DNA from: Sva-07 sp963717385
GTDB taxonomy: Bacteria > Actinomycetota > Acidimicrobiia > Acidimicrobiales > Ilumatobacteraceae
Direction of reading: 5' to 3'
Length of the DNA stretch: 64,000 nucleotides
Assembly: GCA_963717385.1 (NCBI GenBank)
Contig: CAVQWE010000003.1
Location: 186,001-250,000 of the forward strand
Part shown: positions 13,157-21,723 of the stretch, one piece after another
Layout: every line of letters begins with the position of its first letter
How positions within the stretch are numbered: position 1 is the stretch's first letter
Made by a program: the position numbers and the translations under genes
Notes under the pieces: model-generated
The model's input: the letters and a program-made list of their open reading frames with translations, nothing else
Database searches by the model: none
Told to the model about the DNA's origin: nothing

Positions 13157-13805
13157 ATGATGTTCCAGATTCGTTGTGCCGGTTGTGACGCCCCAGGTGC
13201 TGCGGTGTGCACCACGTGCCGCTTTGCTCTGCTCGGACCTCGTCCGCAGCAGGGCAGCCATGGGGTGCATGCAGCTCTGCCGTTCACCGGTCGGGCGCGA
13301 CAGGTGGTGCTCGGCCTCAAGTACCGCAACCGTCGGCAAGTGGCCCGGCACCTCGCCGGCCTCGTGGTGAACGCCATCGTGGCCAGGGGCGATCACCGTG
13401 CGCTCGATGTGGTGACGTGGGCGCCCACCAGTGCAGCCCGGCGCCGTGCGCGGGGGTTCGATCAGGGCGAACTCGTCGCCCGCCACGTGGCCCGGCAGCT
13501 CGGCGTTCCGTGCCGGCGGCTGCTCGTACGCACTGGCCCGACCACTCCCCAGACCGGTCGCTCGCGAGTCGAGCGGCTTCACGGCCCCGAATTCGCCGCC
13601 CGTCCAGGCCTCGATGGCTCGACGGGTCATCGTGGTCGACGACGTCGTCACCACCGGAGCCACTCTGCGTGCCGCTGCTGCTGCACTGCGCCACGCCGGT
13701 GTCGTCGAGCCTCGCCTGTATGCGATCGCATCCACCCCATCTGGTGCCGCAGCAACCGCCCGACGACCACGTTCTGCGACTGGTCGACCCACGCTGGTGG
13801 CTTGA
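13157..13805 (+). CDS. ComF-family phosphoribosyltransferase-like protein, frameshifted
   Basis: About 215 residues when joined. N-terminal zinc-finger-like CAGCDAPGAAVCTTC, central LKYRNRRQVARHLA, and VTWAPTSAARRRARGFDQGELVAR typical of ComF/GntX proteins. The PRPP-binding loop VIVVDDVVTTGATL lies in the +1 frame. The frame changes at about 13595-13620. ComF proteins contribute to DNA uptake in competent bacteria, but in most actinobacteria the role is unknown. The gene sits 40 bases before secA, the standard neighbour in actinobacterial genomes. Start may be either of two adjacent ATGs (13157/13160). Confidence 0.8.
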
Positions 13806-13844
13806 CCCGTCTGGTCGCGTCGCACCGGTAGGATGGATCGCTGC

Positions 13845-16649
13845 ATGGGAATCCTCGACCGCATCCTCCGCGCCGGTGAAGGCAAGAAGATCAAAGCGTT
13901 GGAGGGCATGGTGCCCGACATCAACGCTCTCGAACCCGAGATCAGCGCGCTCTCCGATGAGGCGCTCAAGGCCAAGACGATCGAATTCCGTCAACGCCTC
14001 GACAACGGCGCCGATCTCGACGATCTGGCGCTCGAGGCGTTCGCGGTGTGTCGAGAGGCCGCCGTGCGCACGATCGGCCAGCGACACTACGACGTCCAGC
14101 TGATGGGCGGCGCAGCATTGCACTTCGGTTGGGTCGCCGAGATGAAGACCGGCGAGGGCAAGACCTTGGTGTCCACGTTGCCGGCCTACCTCAACGGCCT
14201 CACGGGCAAGGGCGTCCACCTGGTCACCGTCAACGACTACCTGGCCCGGCGAGACGCCGAGTGGATGGGTCAGATCCACCGGTGGCTCGGCCTGAGCGTC
14301 GGGCTGATCATCCCCGGCGTCAAGAACAGTCCGGCCGAGAAGCGTGCGAGCTACGAGTCCGACATCACCTACGCCACCAACAACGAGATGGGCTTCGACT
14401 ATCTCCGCGACAACATGGCTCAGACCAAGGCCGACAAGGTCCAGCAGCGTGGCCACAACTACTGCATCGTCGACGAGGTCGACTCGATTCTCATCGACGA
14501 GGCCCGCACACCGCTGATCATCTCCGGCCGAGTGGGCGACGCTGCCAAGCTCTACTACCGGTTCGCATCGATCGTTCGTGGACTCAAGCGCGACATCGAC
14601 TACGAAGTCGAAGAAGACAAGCGCGTCGTCGTGCCGCTCGAGGCAGGCATCGACAGCGTCGAACGTGCGCTCGAAGTCGAGAACATCTACGACAACGTCC
14701 AGGCCAACCTGGTGCACCAGTTCACCGTTGCGTTGAAGGCCAAAGAGCTCTACAAACGCGACAAGGACTACATCGTGCAGGGCGGCGAGGTGAAGATCGT
14801 CGACGAGTTCACCGGTCGCATCCTCGAAGGTCGCCGCTGGTCCGAAGGCATCCACCAGGCCGTCGAGGCGAAGGAGGGTGTCAAGATCAAAGAAGAGAAC
14901 CAGACCCTCGCCACGATCACCTTGCAGAACTACTTCCGCATGTACGACAAGCTCGCCGGAATGACCGGTACGGCGCAGACCGAGGCGGCCGAGCTGGCCA
15001 ACACCTACGACCTCGGTGTGGTGCCGATTCCCACCAACCGGCCGCTCGCTCGCATCGACGCTCCCGACCTGATCTACAAGTCGGAAGAGGCGAAGTTCAA
15101 CGCGATCATCGACGACATCAGCCCCCGTCACGAGAAGGGGCAGCCGATCCTCGTCGGCACTGCCAGCGTGGCGCGAAGTGAGATACTGGGTCGGCTGATG
15201 AGTCAGCGGGGCATCGAGCACGAAGTCCTCAACGCCAAGCAGCACACCCGTGAGGCCGAGATCGTCACCCAGGCGGGTCGCCTCGGCGCGGTCACGGTGG
15301 CCACCAACATGGCCGGACGTGGCGTCGACATCCTGCTCGGCGGCAACCCAGAAGGTCTCGCTCGCCACGACGTGCTCAAAGAGGGTCACACCGCCGACCT
15401 GCTCGTCGACGAGTTCGAGTTGCCGCTGCCGCTCGACCAGATGCCCGACGACTTCCGCGAGGCCCGCACGAAGGCCATCGCTCGCTACGAGGAACTGCTC
15501 GCCGAGTACAGCGCCGAATGCAAGGCCGAGGGAGCGACTGTCCGCGAACTCGGCGGACTGTACGTGATCGGCTCCGAGCGTCACGACAGCCGTCGCATCG
15601 ACAACCAGTTGCGCGGTCGCGCCGGCCGTCAGGGTGACCCGGGCGAAAGCCGCTTCTTCCTCAGCCTCGACGACGACCTCATGCGCCTGTTCGCCACCGG
15701 CGCGCTCAACTACGTGATGGGACGAGCGCTGCCCGACGACGAGGCGATCGAGGCCAAGATGGTCACCAAGGCCATCGAACGAGCGCAGACCACCGTCGAG
15801 ACCAAGAACGCCGAGATCCGCAAGAACGTCCTCAAGTACGACGAGGTGATGAACGAGCAGCGCAAGGTGATCTACAAGCGCCGCGATCAGATCCTCGACG
15901 GCGAAGACCTGCGTTCGGCGGCAATGGAGTACCTCGCTGAGGCCGTCGATGCCCTCATCGGCACCCATTGCGCGTCGGCAGCCGACGACGAGTGGGACCT
16001 CGAGGGGCTCAACAAGGAACTCACGCTCTATTTCCCGAACACCATCACCGACGACGACCTCCGTCAGTGCGGCGACACCGACGAGATCTACGACCTCGTC
16101 ATGGGCCAGGCCACCGAGCACTACGAGCGACGCGAGGCCGAACTGGGCAACGACGTGCTCCGCCAGGTCGAGCGCCAGGTGATGTTGCGCATCATCGACC
16201 AGCGCTGGCGCGAACATCTCGAAGAGATGGACTACCTCCAAGGTGGTATCAACCTGCGGGCGATGGGTCAGAAGGATCCGCTCACCGAGTGGCAGCGCGA
16301 AGGCTTCGAGATGTTCGGCGTCATGATGACCAGCATCGCCCAGGACTTCGTGAAGTACGTGATGAACGTGCAGGTCGTGCAGAATCAGGTACCTGCGGTT
16401 GCCGGTGAGGCGCCTGCGGTGCAGAACATGCAGACCAGCTCGTCCGATGATGCGGACATCGGCGGCTTCGATCAGGCGGCTCGTGCTGCTGTGGCCGAGG
16501 GCGAGCTTCCGCCCGACGCTGTTCCGGCGCAGGCGTCACCTGCCAAGCAGCAGACCGTTGTGAAGGACGCCTTCGACAAGACGCCGCGGAACGCCCCGTG
16601 CCCGTGCGGGTCGGGCAAGAAGTTCAAGCAGTGCCACGGCATGGCCTGA
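13845..16649 (+). CDS. secA: Protein translocase subunit SecA
   Basis: ATPase motor that drives preproteins through SecYEG. About 934 residues. Visible: N-terminal helical start, Walker A MKTGEGKTLVS, VNDYLARRDAEWMG, DEAD-type box IVDEVDSILIDEARTPLIISG, preprotein cross-linking domain, TNMAGRGVDILLGG (motif VI region), and the C-terminal zinc-binding tail NAPCPCGSGKKFKQCHG. The Ala/Pro-rich linker before the tail is variable. ATG 13845 was chosen because it begins the conserved MGILDRILR. No frameshift despite its length, unlike many neighbours. Confidence 0.98.
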   Translation: MGILDRILRAGEGKKIKALEGMVPDINALEPEISALSDEALKAKTIEFRQRLDNGADLDDLALEAFAVCREAAVRTIGQRHYDVQLMGGAALHFGWVAEMKTGEGKTLVSTLPAYLNGLTGKGVHLVTVNDYLARRDAEWMGQIHRWLGLSVGLIIPGVKNSPAEKRASYESDITYATNNEMGFDYLRDNMAQTKADKVQQRGHNYCIVDEVDSILIDEARTPLIISGRVGDAAKLYYRFASIVRGLKRDIDYEVEEDKRVVVPLEAGIDSVERALEVENIYDNVQANLVHQFTVALKAKELYKRDKDYIVQGGEVKIVDEFTGRILEGRRWSEGIHQAVEAKEGVKIKEENQTLATITLQNYFRMYDKLAGMTGTAQTEAAELANTYDLGVVPIPTNRPLARIDAPDLIYKSEEAKFNAIIDDISPRHEKGQPILVGTASVARSEILGRLMSQRGIEHEVLNAKQHTREAEIVTQAGRLGAVTVATNMAGRGVDILLGGNPEGLARHDVLKEGHTADLLVDEFELPLPLDQMPDDFREARTKAIARYEELLAEYSAECKAEGATVRELGGLYVIGSERHDSRRIDNQLRGRAGRQGDPGESRFFLSLDDDLMRLFATGALNYVMGRALPDDEAIEAKMVTKAIERAQTTVETKNAEIRKNVLKYDEVMNEQRKVIYKRRDQILDGEDLRSAAMEYLAEAVDALIGTHCASAADDEWDLEGLNKELTLYFPNTITDDDLRQCGDTDEIYDLVMGQATEHYERREAELGNDVLRQVERQVMLRIIDQRWREHLEEMDYLQGGINLRAMGQKDPLTEWQREGFEMFGVMMTSIAQDFVKYVMNVQVVQNQVPAVAGEAPAVQNMQTSSSDDADIGGFDQAARAAVAEGELPPDAVPAQASPAKQQTVVKDAFDKTPRNAPCPCGSGKKFKQCHGMA

Positions 16650-16670
16650 CGCGGTCGGCAGCCACGATCC

Positions 16671-17783
16671 ATGCGCGACTTCACCTCCGACCTCCGCGAC
16701 GTCGGTCGACGCCTCGACGAGGCTGAGTCCTATCTCTCCATCGTCGACAACCGCGAACGTTTTGCAGTTCTCGAAGCCGAGATCTCCGATCCGGCGCTCT
16801 GGGACGACCAGGACCGAGCGAAGAAGTTGAACACCGAGTACGCCAACATCCGCGACGACCTCGCTGTGTTCGACTCGCTCACCGAGCAGTTCGGCGACGT
16901 CGAGGCACTCCACGAACTTGCCCGCGACGAAGACGACGCATCGCAGGAGCCTGACATCGAATCGGCGATCGCGGCGATCAACTCCACGCTCGACAAGCTC
17001 GAGCTGCGCAGTCTGTTCACCGGTGAACACGACGACAGCGACTGCATCGTGCAGATCAACGCCAAGGACGGTGGCGTCGATGCCCAGGACTTCTCCGAGA
17101 TGCTGCTGCGCATGTACGAACGCTGGTGCGAGCGTCGAGGCTTCACCATCAGTCTGAACTATGTGTCAGAGGGCGCCGAGGCCGGCATCATGTCGGCCGA
17201 GGTCACCATCGCCGGCCGATATGCATACGGACTGATGACCGCCGAACGGGGCACCCATCGGCTGGTGAGGATCAGCCCATTCGACAACCAGGGTCGCCGT
17301 CAGACCTCGTTTGCCGCGGTCCAGGTCTGGCCACTCCTCGAAGACGTCGAGCTCGACATCGACGACTCCGACATCCGCATGGAGGTCTTCCGGGCCTCCG
17401 GTGCTGGTGGTCAGCACATCAACAAGACCTCGTCGGCGGTGCGCCTCATCCACGAACCGACCGGACTGGTGGCCAGCTCGCAGGAAGAGCGCAGCCAGCT
17501 CCAGAACCGCGAACGTGCCATGGGCCGGCTCACGGCGATGATCGCAGCGAAAGCCGAAGAGGATCGTGCCGCCGAACTCGATTCGATCGCCGGAAAGCAG
17601 GCGCAGGTCGGCTGGGGCAGCCAGATCCGCAGCTACGTGTTGCAGCCGTATCAGATGGTCAAGGACCTCCGAACCGAGATCGAGACCAGCGATGTCACAG
17701 GTGTGCTCGACGGCGACATCGACGAATTCGTCGAAGGATTCCTCCGAATGCGTCGAGCCCAGGGCGAGGCTGACCCCAACTGA
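16671..17783 (+). CDS. prfB: Peptide chain release factor 2
   Basis: Recognises UGA and UAA stop codons and triggers peptide release. 370 residues. It shows the codon-recognition tripeptide SPF (VRISPFDNQGRRQTSFA) and the catalytic GGQ loop (ASGAGGQHINKTSSAVR). The reading frame is continuous from ATG 16671; there is no CUUUGA-type programmed frameshift near codon 25, so autoregulation by frameshifting is absent. This matters here because UGA is probably also read as selenocysteine in selD. Located 21 bases after secA and 48 bases before ftsE. Confidence 0.97.
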   Translation: MRDFTSDLRDVGRRLDEAESYLSIVDNRERFAVLEAEISDPALWDDQDRAKKLNTEYANIRDDLAVFDSLTEQFGDVEALHELARDEDDASQEPDIESAIAAINSTLDKLELRSLFTGEHDDSDCIVQINAKDGGVDAQDFSEMLLRMYERWCERRGFTISLNYVSEGAEAGIMSAEVTIAGRYAYGLMTAERGTHRLVRISPFDNQGRRQTSFAAVQVWPLLEDVELDIDDSDIRMEVFRASGAGGQHINKTSSAVRLIHEPTGLVASSQEERSQLQNRERAMGRLTAMIAAKAEEDRAAELDSIAGKQAQVGWGSQIRSYVLQPYQMVKDLRTEIETSDVTGVLDGDIDEFVEGFLRMRRAQGEADPN

Positions 17784-17831
17784 CCTCGGTCGGGCGGTAC
17801 CCTCTCTCCGTCCCTTCGGGGGAGCCACCTC

Positions 17832-18509
17832 ATGATTCGACTCGAGAACGTCACCAAGAGCTATTCGACCGAAGTTGTCGCTGTGCGCGATGCGAGCTTC
17901 GACGTCGCAAAAGGCGAGTTCGTGTTCCTCGTCGGGCCGTCAGGCTCGGGCAAGAGCACGCTGCTGCGCATGCTCAACCGCCAAGATCGCCCCGAGCGGG
18001 GCGCCGTGTGGGTCGCTGGTCGCAACATCGTCGACATGCCGCCGAGCCGTGTGCCGCATCTGCGTCGCAACATCGGCAACATCTTCCAGGACTACAAGCT
18101 GCTCCTCGAGAAGAGCGTGTTCGAGAACGTCGCGTTCGCTCAAGAGGTGATCGGTCGGCCGACACACGTGATCAGACAGCAGGTGCCTGCGGTGCTCGAA
18201 CTCGTCGGCCTCGCCGGCAAGGAAGACCGACTCCCACACCAGCTCTCCGGTGGCGAGCAGCAACGTGTGTCCGTGGCGCGTGCGTTCGTGAATCGGCCGC
18301 TGATCATGCTCGCCGACGAGCCCACCGGCAACCTCGACCCTGCAACCGGTGAGGGAATCATGCGGCTCCTCGACCGGATCAACAAGACCGGCACCACGGT
18401 GGTGATGGCCACCCACGATCAGCGCATCGTCAACACGATGCGCAAGCGGGTCATCCAGCTCGACCGAGGCGTCATCGTGCGCGACCAGGCCCGCGGCGTC
18501 TACGAGTGA
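17832..18509 (+). CDS. ftsE: Cell division ATP-binding protein FtsE
   Basis: 225 residues. Cytoplasmic ATPase of FtsEX, which couples the divisome to peptidoglycan hydrolase activation. Walker A GPSGSGKST, signature LSGGEQQRVSVARA, Walker B LIMLADEPTGNLD, H-loop MATHD. The block NIFQDYKLLLEKSVFENVAFA is characteristic of FtsE. It is followed 9 bases later by ftsX, with which it forms the complex. Confidence 0.96.
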   Translation: MIRLENVTKSYSTEVVAVRDASFDVAKGEFVFLVGPSGSGKSTLLRMLNRQDRPERGAVWVAGRNIVDMPPSRVPHLRRNIGNIFQDYKLLLEKSVFENVAFAQEVIGRPTHVIRQQVPAVLELVGLAGKEDRLPHQLSGGEQQRVSVARAFVNRPLIMLADEPTGNLDPATGEGIMRLLDRINKTGTTVVMATHDQRIVNTMRKRVIQLDRGVIVRDQARGVYE

Positions 18510-18518
18510 GCTGAACCG

Positions 18519-19421
18519 ATGCTGTCACGAGTCCGATACACCCTGCGCGAAACCTTCGACAGTTTCCGACGAAATGCCACCCTCACTGTTGCCTCGATCA
18601 TCACCGCAGCGATTTCGCTGCTCGGTGTGGGCTTGACGCTGCTCAGCCAGCACGCCTTCGACAACCTGCTCGCACGTTGGGAGGGCGGCGTCGAGATGAT
18701 CGTGTTCATGAACCCCACGGCCACCGACGATCAGCTCACCCTGGTCAACGACGCACTCACGTCGAGCGATCAGTTCATCGAGAGCTTCGAGTACTGCGAC
18801 GAGATCTGTTCGCTCGAAGAAGCCGACCGGATCTTCGCCGGCGAACCCGGAGTGCGGGACCTGCTCACCGAAGACACGATCCTCACTCAGTTCAAGGCGG
18901 TACCAACCGAAGGCACCGACGTCGATCTGCTCCGTCAGGTGTCCGACCAGTTCGCCGAACTCCCCGGTGTGTACGACGTCAGCTTCGCCGAAGACCAGAT
19001 CAGCCTGATCAGCCAACTGCAGAGCTTCTTCGGGTTCCGATTGCTCCTGTTGTCGATCTTCTTGTTGCTGGCTGCCATCTTGCTGATCTGGAACACGATC
19101 CGAACGGCGATCTTCGCCCGAAGACGCGAGATCGAAGTGATGAAACTGGTCGGCGCCACCGACTGGTTCATTCGGATCCCGTTCATGCTCGAAGGTTTGC
19201 TGCATGGCATCATCGGCGGTGTCCTCGCCAGTGCCGGGCTGTGGGCATGGAACTCGCAGTGGACCTCCGGCGTCGAGAGTTTCCCCGACAACAGCGGCTT
19301 CTCGGCGCTGGTCGTGGTCGACGGCTACGACCAGACCGTGATGCTGATCATGCTGGTGATCGGTGCGCTCGCCGGCGCCATCGGCTCCGGCATCGCTGCC
19401 TCCCGCTTCCTCGACATCTGA
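18519..19421 (+). CDS. ftsX: Cell division protein FtsX
   Basis: 300 residues. N-terminal cytoplasmic part (SRVRYTLRETFDSFRRNATLT), first helix at about residues 20-45, a large extracytoplasmic loop (about 48-170) that in family members contacts RipC-type hydrolases, then three C-terminal helices with the conserved cytoplasmic motif RREIEVMKLVGATDWFIRIPF. Partner of FtsE. In most actinobacteria smpB follows; here it does not. A structured non-coding stretch and an enoyl-CoA hydratase come next. Confidence 0.95.
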   Translation: MLSRVRYTLRETFDSFRRNATLTVASIITAAISLLGVGLTLLSQHAFDNLLARWEGGVEMIVFMNPTATDDQLTLVNDALTSSDQFIESFEYCDEICSLEEADRIFAGEPGVRDLLTEDTILTQFKAVPTEGTDVDLLRQVSDQFAELPGVYDVSFAEDQISLISQLQSFFGFRLLLLSIFLLLAAILLIWNTIRTAIFARRREIEVMKLVGATDWFIRIPFMLEGLLHGIIGGVLASAGLWAWNSQWTSGVESFPDNSGFSALVVVDGYDQTVMLIMLVIGALAGAIGSGIAASRFLDI

Positions 19422-19529
19422 GTCAGGCGGGCCGGAGGCGGCGATCGCTGCGTTGCGAGAACTCCTCGCTGCCCCGAGGCAGCGTCGTCATCTCGCGCCT
19501 TGCGCTCCCCACATCCGATCCCGCCTGAC
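19422..19529. other. Structured intergenic element after ftsX (nested inverted repeats)
   Basis: Outer perfect 10-bp arms GTCAGGCGGG (19422-19431) and CCCGCCTGAC (19520-19529) enclose a shorter perfect 7-bp hairpin CGCTGCC-CCGA-GGCAGCG, followed by a GC-rich tail. The first arm starts directly after the ftsX stop. It could be a terminator for the cell-division cluster, a small structured RNA or a dispersed intergenic repeat; the sequence alone does not decide. Confidence 0.4.
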
Positions 19530-19542
19530 TACGGTCCAACCA

Positions 19543-20407
19543 ATGGAGTACTCCCAGATCATCTACGAGGTCGCCGACTCGATCGCCACGATCACGCTCG
19601 AACCGGCCCGACCGGATGAACGCGTTCACCGACGTGATGATGCGAGAGGTGATCGACGCCTTCGATCAGGTCGATGCCGACGACGACGTGCGGGTGGTCA
19701 TCGTCACCGGAGCAGGCGACCGGGCGTTCTGCGCTGGTGCCGACCTCGGTGGAGGCGGAGCGACCTTCTCCAAGGGCGGCTCCGACATCCAGACCGACGT
19801 CGGGGTGCCACGCGACGGCGGTGGGATGGTGTCGTTGCGGATCTTCGACTGCAAGAAGCCCGTGATCGGCGCCATCAACGGTGCGGCGGTCGGTGTCGGT
19901 GTCACGATGACCCTGCCGATGGACATCCGCCTCGCATCCGACAACGCCCGGTTCGGCTTCGTGTTCGCCCGGCGCGGCATCGTGCCCGAGGCGTGCTCGT
20001 CGTGGTTCCTTCCTCGCCTCGTCGGCATCAGCACCGCTGCGGAGTGGTGCTACTCGGGCCGGGTGTTCCCGGCCGCCGAGGCGCACGAACGCGGGCTGGT
20101 CCGCAGCGTCCACGCCCCTGACGATCTGCTGCCAGCAGCGATCGAGATCGCTCGCGAGATCGCCGACAACACCGCACCGGTCTCGGTGGCGTTGACCCGC
20201 CAGATGCTGTGGCGGATGCTGGGCGCCGATCATCCGATGGAGGCCCATCGTGTCGACTCGCGCGGCATCCAGTCGCGAGGGGCGAGCGCCGACTCCCGAG
20301 AAGGCGTCGAGAGCTTCCTCGAGAAGCGTGCACCGGTCTACCCGGTCAAGGTGTCCGACGGACTTCCCGACCTCTTCGTCGACTACGTCGAACCCGACTT
20401 CCATTGA
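19543..20407 (+). CDS. Enoyl-CoA hydratase/isomerase family protein, frameshifted near the N-terminus
   Basis: Crotonase-fold enzyme, about 287 residues. Conserved FCAGADLGG (first oxyanion-hole segment), KKPVIGAINGAAVGVGVTMTLPMDIRLAS (second), and RRGIVPEACSSWFLPRLVG. The Glu in the IVPEACS stretch corresponds to the catalytic glutamate position. The start MEYSQIIYEVADSIATITLE is one frame behind; removing one G at about 19600 restores the canonical ITLNRPDRMNAFT, a precise indication of an inserted base. Probably acts in fatty-acid or branched acyl-CoA degradation; exact substrate unknown. Confidence 0.85.
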
Positions 20408-20417
20408 CGCGAATCGG

Positions 20418-20446
20418 TTGACGGCGCCGTTCGCGAACATTACGGT
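20418..20446 (+). promoter_or_regulatory. Sigma-70-type promoter for the PRC-barrel gene
   Basis: TTGACG at 20418-20423 and TACGGT at 20441-20446 with exactly 17 bases between, matching the housekeeping consensus and the TANNNT form common in actinobacteria. It lies about 70 bases before the PRC-barrel start codon. A TTCGCGAA palindrome sits in the spacer. Confidence 0.5.
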
Positions 20447-20514
20447 TTCATGACAACGGCGGACGGGTATCGCAAGTTCACCCACCATTGCGGGCGGGGA
20501 ACACGGAGCGAACC

Positions 20515-20811
20515 ATGCCCATCCACTACCGGGGATCCGACGTCGTCGACCCCGATCAACGACTCATCGGCACGATCGACGACGTCGTGTACGACGATCA
20601 TGGCCAACCGATCTGGGCGGTCGTCGAGCTCGGTCTGCTGCGAGCAGCGCACTATCTGCCGATGGCTGCCGGATACCTGACCGAGAACGGCAAGTTCGTG
20701 GTGCCATACGACAAGAGCACGGTCAAGTCGGCACCGCGGGCACGTCGCAATCACATCATCGATCGGGGCGACGAGGCCGAACTCAAGCGGCATTACGAAC
20801 TGACCGGTTGA
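20515..20811 (+). CDS. PRC-barrel domain protein
   Basis: 98 residues. The segment GSDVVDPDQRLIGTIDDVVYD followed by PIWAVVELGLL is a PRC-barrel core (beta-barrel also found in photosynthetic reaction centre H subunits and RimM). Such stand-alone proteins are often stress-related or RNA/ribosome-associated, but function here is unknown. ATG 20515 preceded by GGAGCG. Own promoter candidate upstream; next gene 149 bases further. Confidence 0.75.
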   Translation: MPIHYRGSDVVDPDQRLIGTIDDVVYDDHGQPIWAVVELGLLRAAHYLPMAAGYLTENGKFVVPYDKSTVKSAPRARRNHIIDRGDEAELKRHYELTG

Positions 20812-20859
20812 CGTCACGTCGGGCAGGTGACGTTTGACACGTCGTCGTTCGGGAATTCC

Positions 20860-20886
20860 TCAAGCCCGCAGTGGTTCTTACCGATG
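20860..20886 (+). promoter_or_regulatory. Candidate sigma-28 (FliA/SigD)-type promoter
   Basis: TCAA at 20860-20863, 15 bases, then TACCGATG at 20879-20886. This closely resembles the SigD/FliA pattern TAAA-N15-GCCGATAT. It lies 74 bases upstream of the small 69-residue gene. No housekeeping -35/-10 pair with proper spacing is visible in the same 149-base gap (the TTGACA at 20834 lacks a partner). Confidence 0.35.
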
Positions 20887-20960
20887 TCTTGAACACGCCA
20901 ACGAAGATGGCATCAGCGGTGAACCACCTTGGACACCGAAATTCGTGAAGAGGAACTGAC

Positions 20961-21170
20961 ATGACGACGATGTTGATGGAAAAGCTGCACACCGGTGATG
21001 TGATCGAGATCAAGTCGGGTGACGACGTGATCACGGTGCTGGTGCTGCTCGCCACCGACGATGCACTCGTGCTCGACCCCTGCGATGGTGCGACACCGTT
21101 CGTACTCAACACCGAAGAACTCGTCGAGTACCGCAAGTTCGACGCCGAATTGCTGTTCGCCGACGCCTGA
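20961..21170 (+). CDS. Small conserved-looking orphan protein of unknown function
   Basis: 69 residues, acidic, predicted all-beta with alternating hydrophobics (TGDVIEIKSGDDVITVLVLLATDDALVLDP) and a C-terminal helix. No family recognised. GGA-rich RBS (GAAGAGGAACTG) precedes ATG 20961. Codon use is like its neighbours, so I accept it as coding. A sigma-28-like promoter upstream and a terminator-like hairpin downstream suggest a monocistronic unit. Confidence 0.65.
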   Translation: MTTMLMEKLHTGDVIEIKSGDDVITVLVLLATDDALVLDPCDGATPFVLNTEELVEYRKFDAELLFADA

Positions 21171-21270
21171 GCGTCGGCCGAACGCACCGACGCCCCAGGC
21201 GTCGGTCATCGGCTCACCAGATCTCCGGAAGTGTCCTCCCCCCTGCGCTTCCCGGAGAAGTCCCCCTAAT

Positions 21271-21308
21271 GTGGGCGCCGTGCACGACACGGCGCCCACA
21301 TTGTTTTT
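21271..21308 (+). terminator. Strong stem-loop with T-tract overlapping the start of the globin gene
   Basis: Perfect 12-bp arms GTGGGCGCCGTG (21271-21282) and CACGGCGCCCAC (21288-21299), loop CACGA, followed by ATTGTTTTT. This is a textbook intrinsic terminator for the 69-residue gene, 100 bases after its stop. Yet it also covers the GTG start codons and first codons of the truncated-haemoglobin gene, so it may instead be an attenuator or a start-codon-masking hairpin. Confidence 0.7.
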
Positions 21309-21711
21309 CCGAGTCGGCGGGATGCCGTTCTTCGAGGCGCTCGTCGATCAGTTCTACGCCGGTGTGGCCACCGACGAGGTCCTGTTGCCGCTCTACCCCG
21401 AGCAGCCCGACCTCACCGGCGCTCGCCACCGCCTTGCTTTGTTCCTCGCTCAGTACTGGGGTGGACCCACCACCTACATGGACGAGCGTGGGCATCCACG
21501 TCTGCGGATGCGCCACATGCCATTCCACGTGGGCCCGCTCGAACGCGACCGGTGGCTGGTGCACATGGCTGCAGCCGTCGAGCAGGTCTGCGCCGAACGC
21601 GCACTGCCCGAGGTCGTCGCCGACGAGTTGATGGCGTACTTCGTGCCGGCCGCTGAGCATCTCCGAAACGACTCCGGTCTGCCGATCTCGTCCGAACAGC
21701 CAGGCCGATAG
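21271..21711 (+). CDS. glbO: Truncated haemoglobin, group II (GlbO-like)
   Basis: Small 2-on-2 haem protein of about 146 residues binding O2/NO. Conserved LFFRVGGMPFFEALVDQFYAGVATDEVL, LYPEQPDLTGARHRLALFLAQYWGGPTTY, and RGHPRLRMRHMPFHVG containing the proximal His of group II globins; the WGGP block and the RMRH-P-F block are diagnostic. Start is uncertain: GTG 21271 has the best-spaced GGAGAAG (21254-21260), but GTG 21280 and TTG 21301 are in frame. All candidates lie in or right after the hairpin at 21271-21299. Confidence 0.88.
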   Translation: MGAVHDTAPTLFFRVGGMPFFEALVDQFYAGVATDEVLLPLYPEQPDLTGARHRLALFLAQYWGGPTTYMDERGHPRLRMRHMPFHVGPLERDRWLVHMAAAVEQVCAERALPEVVADELMAYFVPAAEHLRNDSGLPISSEQPGR

Positions 21712-21723
21712 GTTCACGGACCC

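Noticed and set aside
13317..16241. Minus-strand open frame of about 970 codons opposite secA
   Set aside because: Antisense shadow of secA codon bias; no recognisable domain or start signal.
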